Assembly (NCBI GenBank): GCA_013287135.1
Contig: JABDEK010000039.1
Location: 1-37,030 of the forward strand
Direction of reading: 5' to 3'
Source: Acidobacteriota bacterium
Lineage (GTDB): Bacteria; Acidobacteriota; Terriglobia; Acidiferrales; UBA7541
Length of the DNA: 37,030 nucleotides
Shown: positions 36,297-37,030 of the stretch, piece by piece
How positions within the stretch are numbered: the stretch's first letter is position 1
How the letters are laid out: each line of letters starts with the position of its first letter
Translations under genes and position numbers: made by a program
Notes under the pieces: model-generated
What the model saw: the letters and a program-made list of their open reading frames with translations, nothing else
The model's database searches: none
What the model was told of the DNA's origin: nothing

Positions 36297-36873
36297 CTCG
36301 TCTTTTTTGAGCGCGACGGCGCAGTTGGAACAAAATGGCGATAACTATCAGACCGACGAAGCCCAGGGTCCCCGCCTCAAGTTTCTCAATAGCGACGCCC
36401 GCTCCATAACCTTCCCAGTCATCCCGTGGAATCCGGACTTTAAGGATTGGGCCAGCTGAATCTAGCTGAGGCGTTCCTTCATTCACTCGCAACGTCAACG
36501 TGTAATGATGACCCACGCGTCCCGGGAAGTTCCCCAATATTTGCTCGAATGTGCCCCACCAATTCTGCCAAGGCTTCTCGAGCGAAGTCCCATCCGCAAC
36601 GACGCTGTCGCCATCTACTATTTGCCAAGTCATGTCGGTCTTGCTTGGTTGTACTTTTAGCCGACTTTGCTCGATGTCAATTGCCAACTCAAAATTCCGG
36701 TCGAGTTTCGTCGTTATCAGGAAAGTTTTTACGGACCCCGCCGCGAAAGACACGGGAGTAATCAACGGCTCAGTATAGCTATCGCCCTGAGAAAGAGACG
36801 CACGGGCATACATGAAAGCCGAGGCAGCCAAAATCACCACTCCAACGCCGTACCCCAGGCTTGTCAACCGCAT
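36289..36873 (-). CDS. Membrane protein with N- and C-terminal helices, unknown function
   Basis: This 194-residue protein starts at ATG 36873 (GGAG 7 nt upstream; an in-frame ATG at 36921 lacks this). A helix near residues 6-22 (LGYGVGVVILAASAFMY) and a second near 170-185 (LGFVGLIVIAILFQL), followed by a basic tail RRRAQKRRVG, bracket a soluble beta-rich domain of about 140 residues (DRNFELAIDIEQS, DMTWQIVDGDSVV, GRVGHHYTLTLRVNEG). The layout suggests an extracytoplasmic domain held at both ends. The family was not recognised. It is convergent with the lipoprotein gene. Confidence 0.7.
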   Translation of the reverse strand: MRLTSLGYGVGVVILAASAFMYARASLSQGDSYTEPLITPVSFAAGSVKTFLITTKLDRNFELAIDIEQSRLKVQPSKTDMTWQIVDGDSVVADGTSLEKPWQNWWGTFEQILGNFPGRVGHHYTLTLRVNEGTPQLDSAGPILKVRIPRDDWEGYGAGVAIEKLEAGTLGFVGLIVIAILFQLRRRAQKRRVG

Positions 36874-36921
36874 GCTATGACTCCGAGTGAAGTCGGAACT
36901 GTTTCGCAGGAATCTTCCCAC

Positions 36922-37030
36922 ATGGCTGCCGCAGGGACTAATCTAATCGGGGGTTAGTGTCACGAGCCGTAAACCGATAACCACTTACCATTCTCCTCTG
37001 TCACAATGCTTCGCATCGCACTCTCAATAA
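36922..37030. other. Right edge of window, no gene seen
   Basis: This short stretch upstream of the minus-strand membrane protein gene holds its likely promoter region, but no clear boxes were identified. Confidence 0.3.

Overview
The window looks like chromosomal DNA from a soil-type Acidobacteriota bacterium. This is inferred from the large Oar-like TonB-dependent receptor with an N-terminal carboxypeptidase-regulatory domain, the secreted glycoside hydrolases around it, and the long signal-peptide-bearing Amt transporter. No rRNA or other phylogenetic marker is present, so the assignment is family-level inference.

Layout, left to right. (1) 1-4137, minus strand: a nitrogen-sensing operon glnB-amt-glnD (PII protein, ammonium transporter, PII uridylyltransferase); glnD runs off the left edge. 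(2) 4320-10067, minus strand: a branched-chain amino acid operon, cupin-ilvB-ilvN-ilvC-ilvD. In front of it is a complete-looking transcription attenuator: promoter, a 36-codon leader peptide in which 15 of 19 consecutive residues are Val, Leu or Ile, an antiterminator arm that spans the leader stop codon, and an intrinsic terminator. (3) 10175-10570: a DUF1398-like gene. (4) 10654-22816: a carbohydrate-use locus with a TonB receptor and GH39-like hydrolase (minus), a LacI-type regulator and an MFS sugar porter (plus), a Tat-exported GH144-like glucanase (minus), and a SIMPL-domain protein coupled to a GH15 glucoamylase-like enzyme (plus). The two divergent promoter regions share a 19-nt LacI-operator-like sequence, which suggests one local regulon.

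(5) 22907-27898: a strong promoter drives only the first 40 nt of an initiator tRNA. About 4.8 kb further on the complete tRNA-fMet begins with the same 40 nt. Between the two copies lie a frameshifted secreted-protein gene and a 910-residue beta-helix protein with three two-part N-terminal repeats. This looks like DNA inserted into tRNA-fMet that rebuilt the gene by supplying a new 5' half. (6) 27964-31108: small membrane proteins, then an integration module: tyrosine recombinase, a zinc-finger protein in the same operon, and a divergent excisionase-like gene, with an inverted repeat over the promoter between them.

(7) 31109-37030: accessory DNA encoding mostly secreted or membrane-anchored proteins of unknown role (Sel1-repeat protein, beta-propeller-like protein, lipoprotein, two-TM proteins), with a possible nuclease remnant and short dispersed repeats and hairpins between genes. 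No CRISPR array or rRNA was seen.
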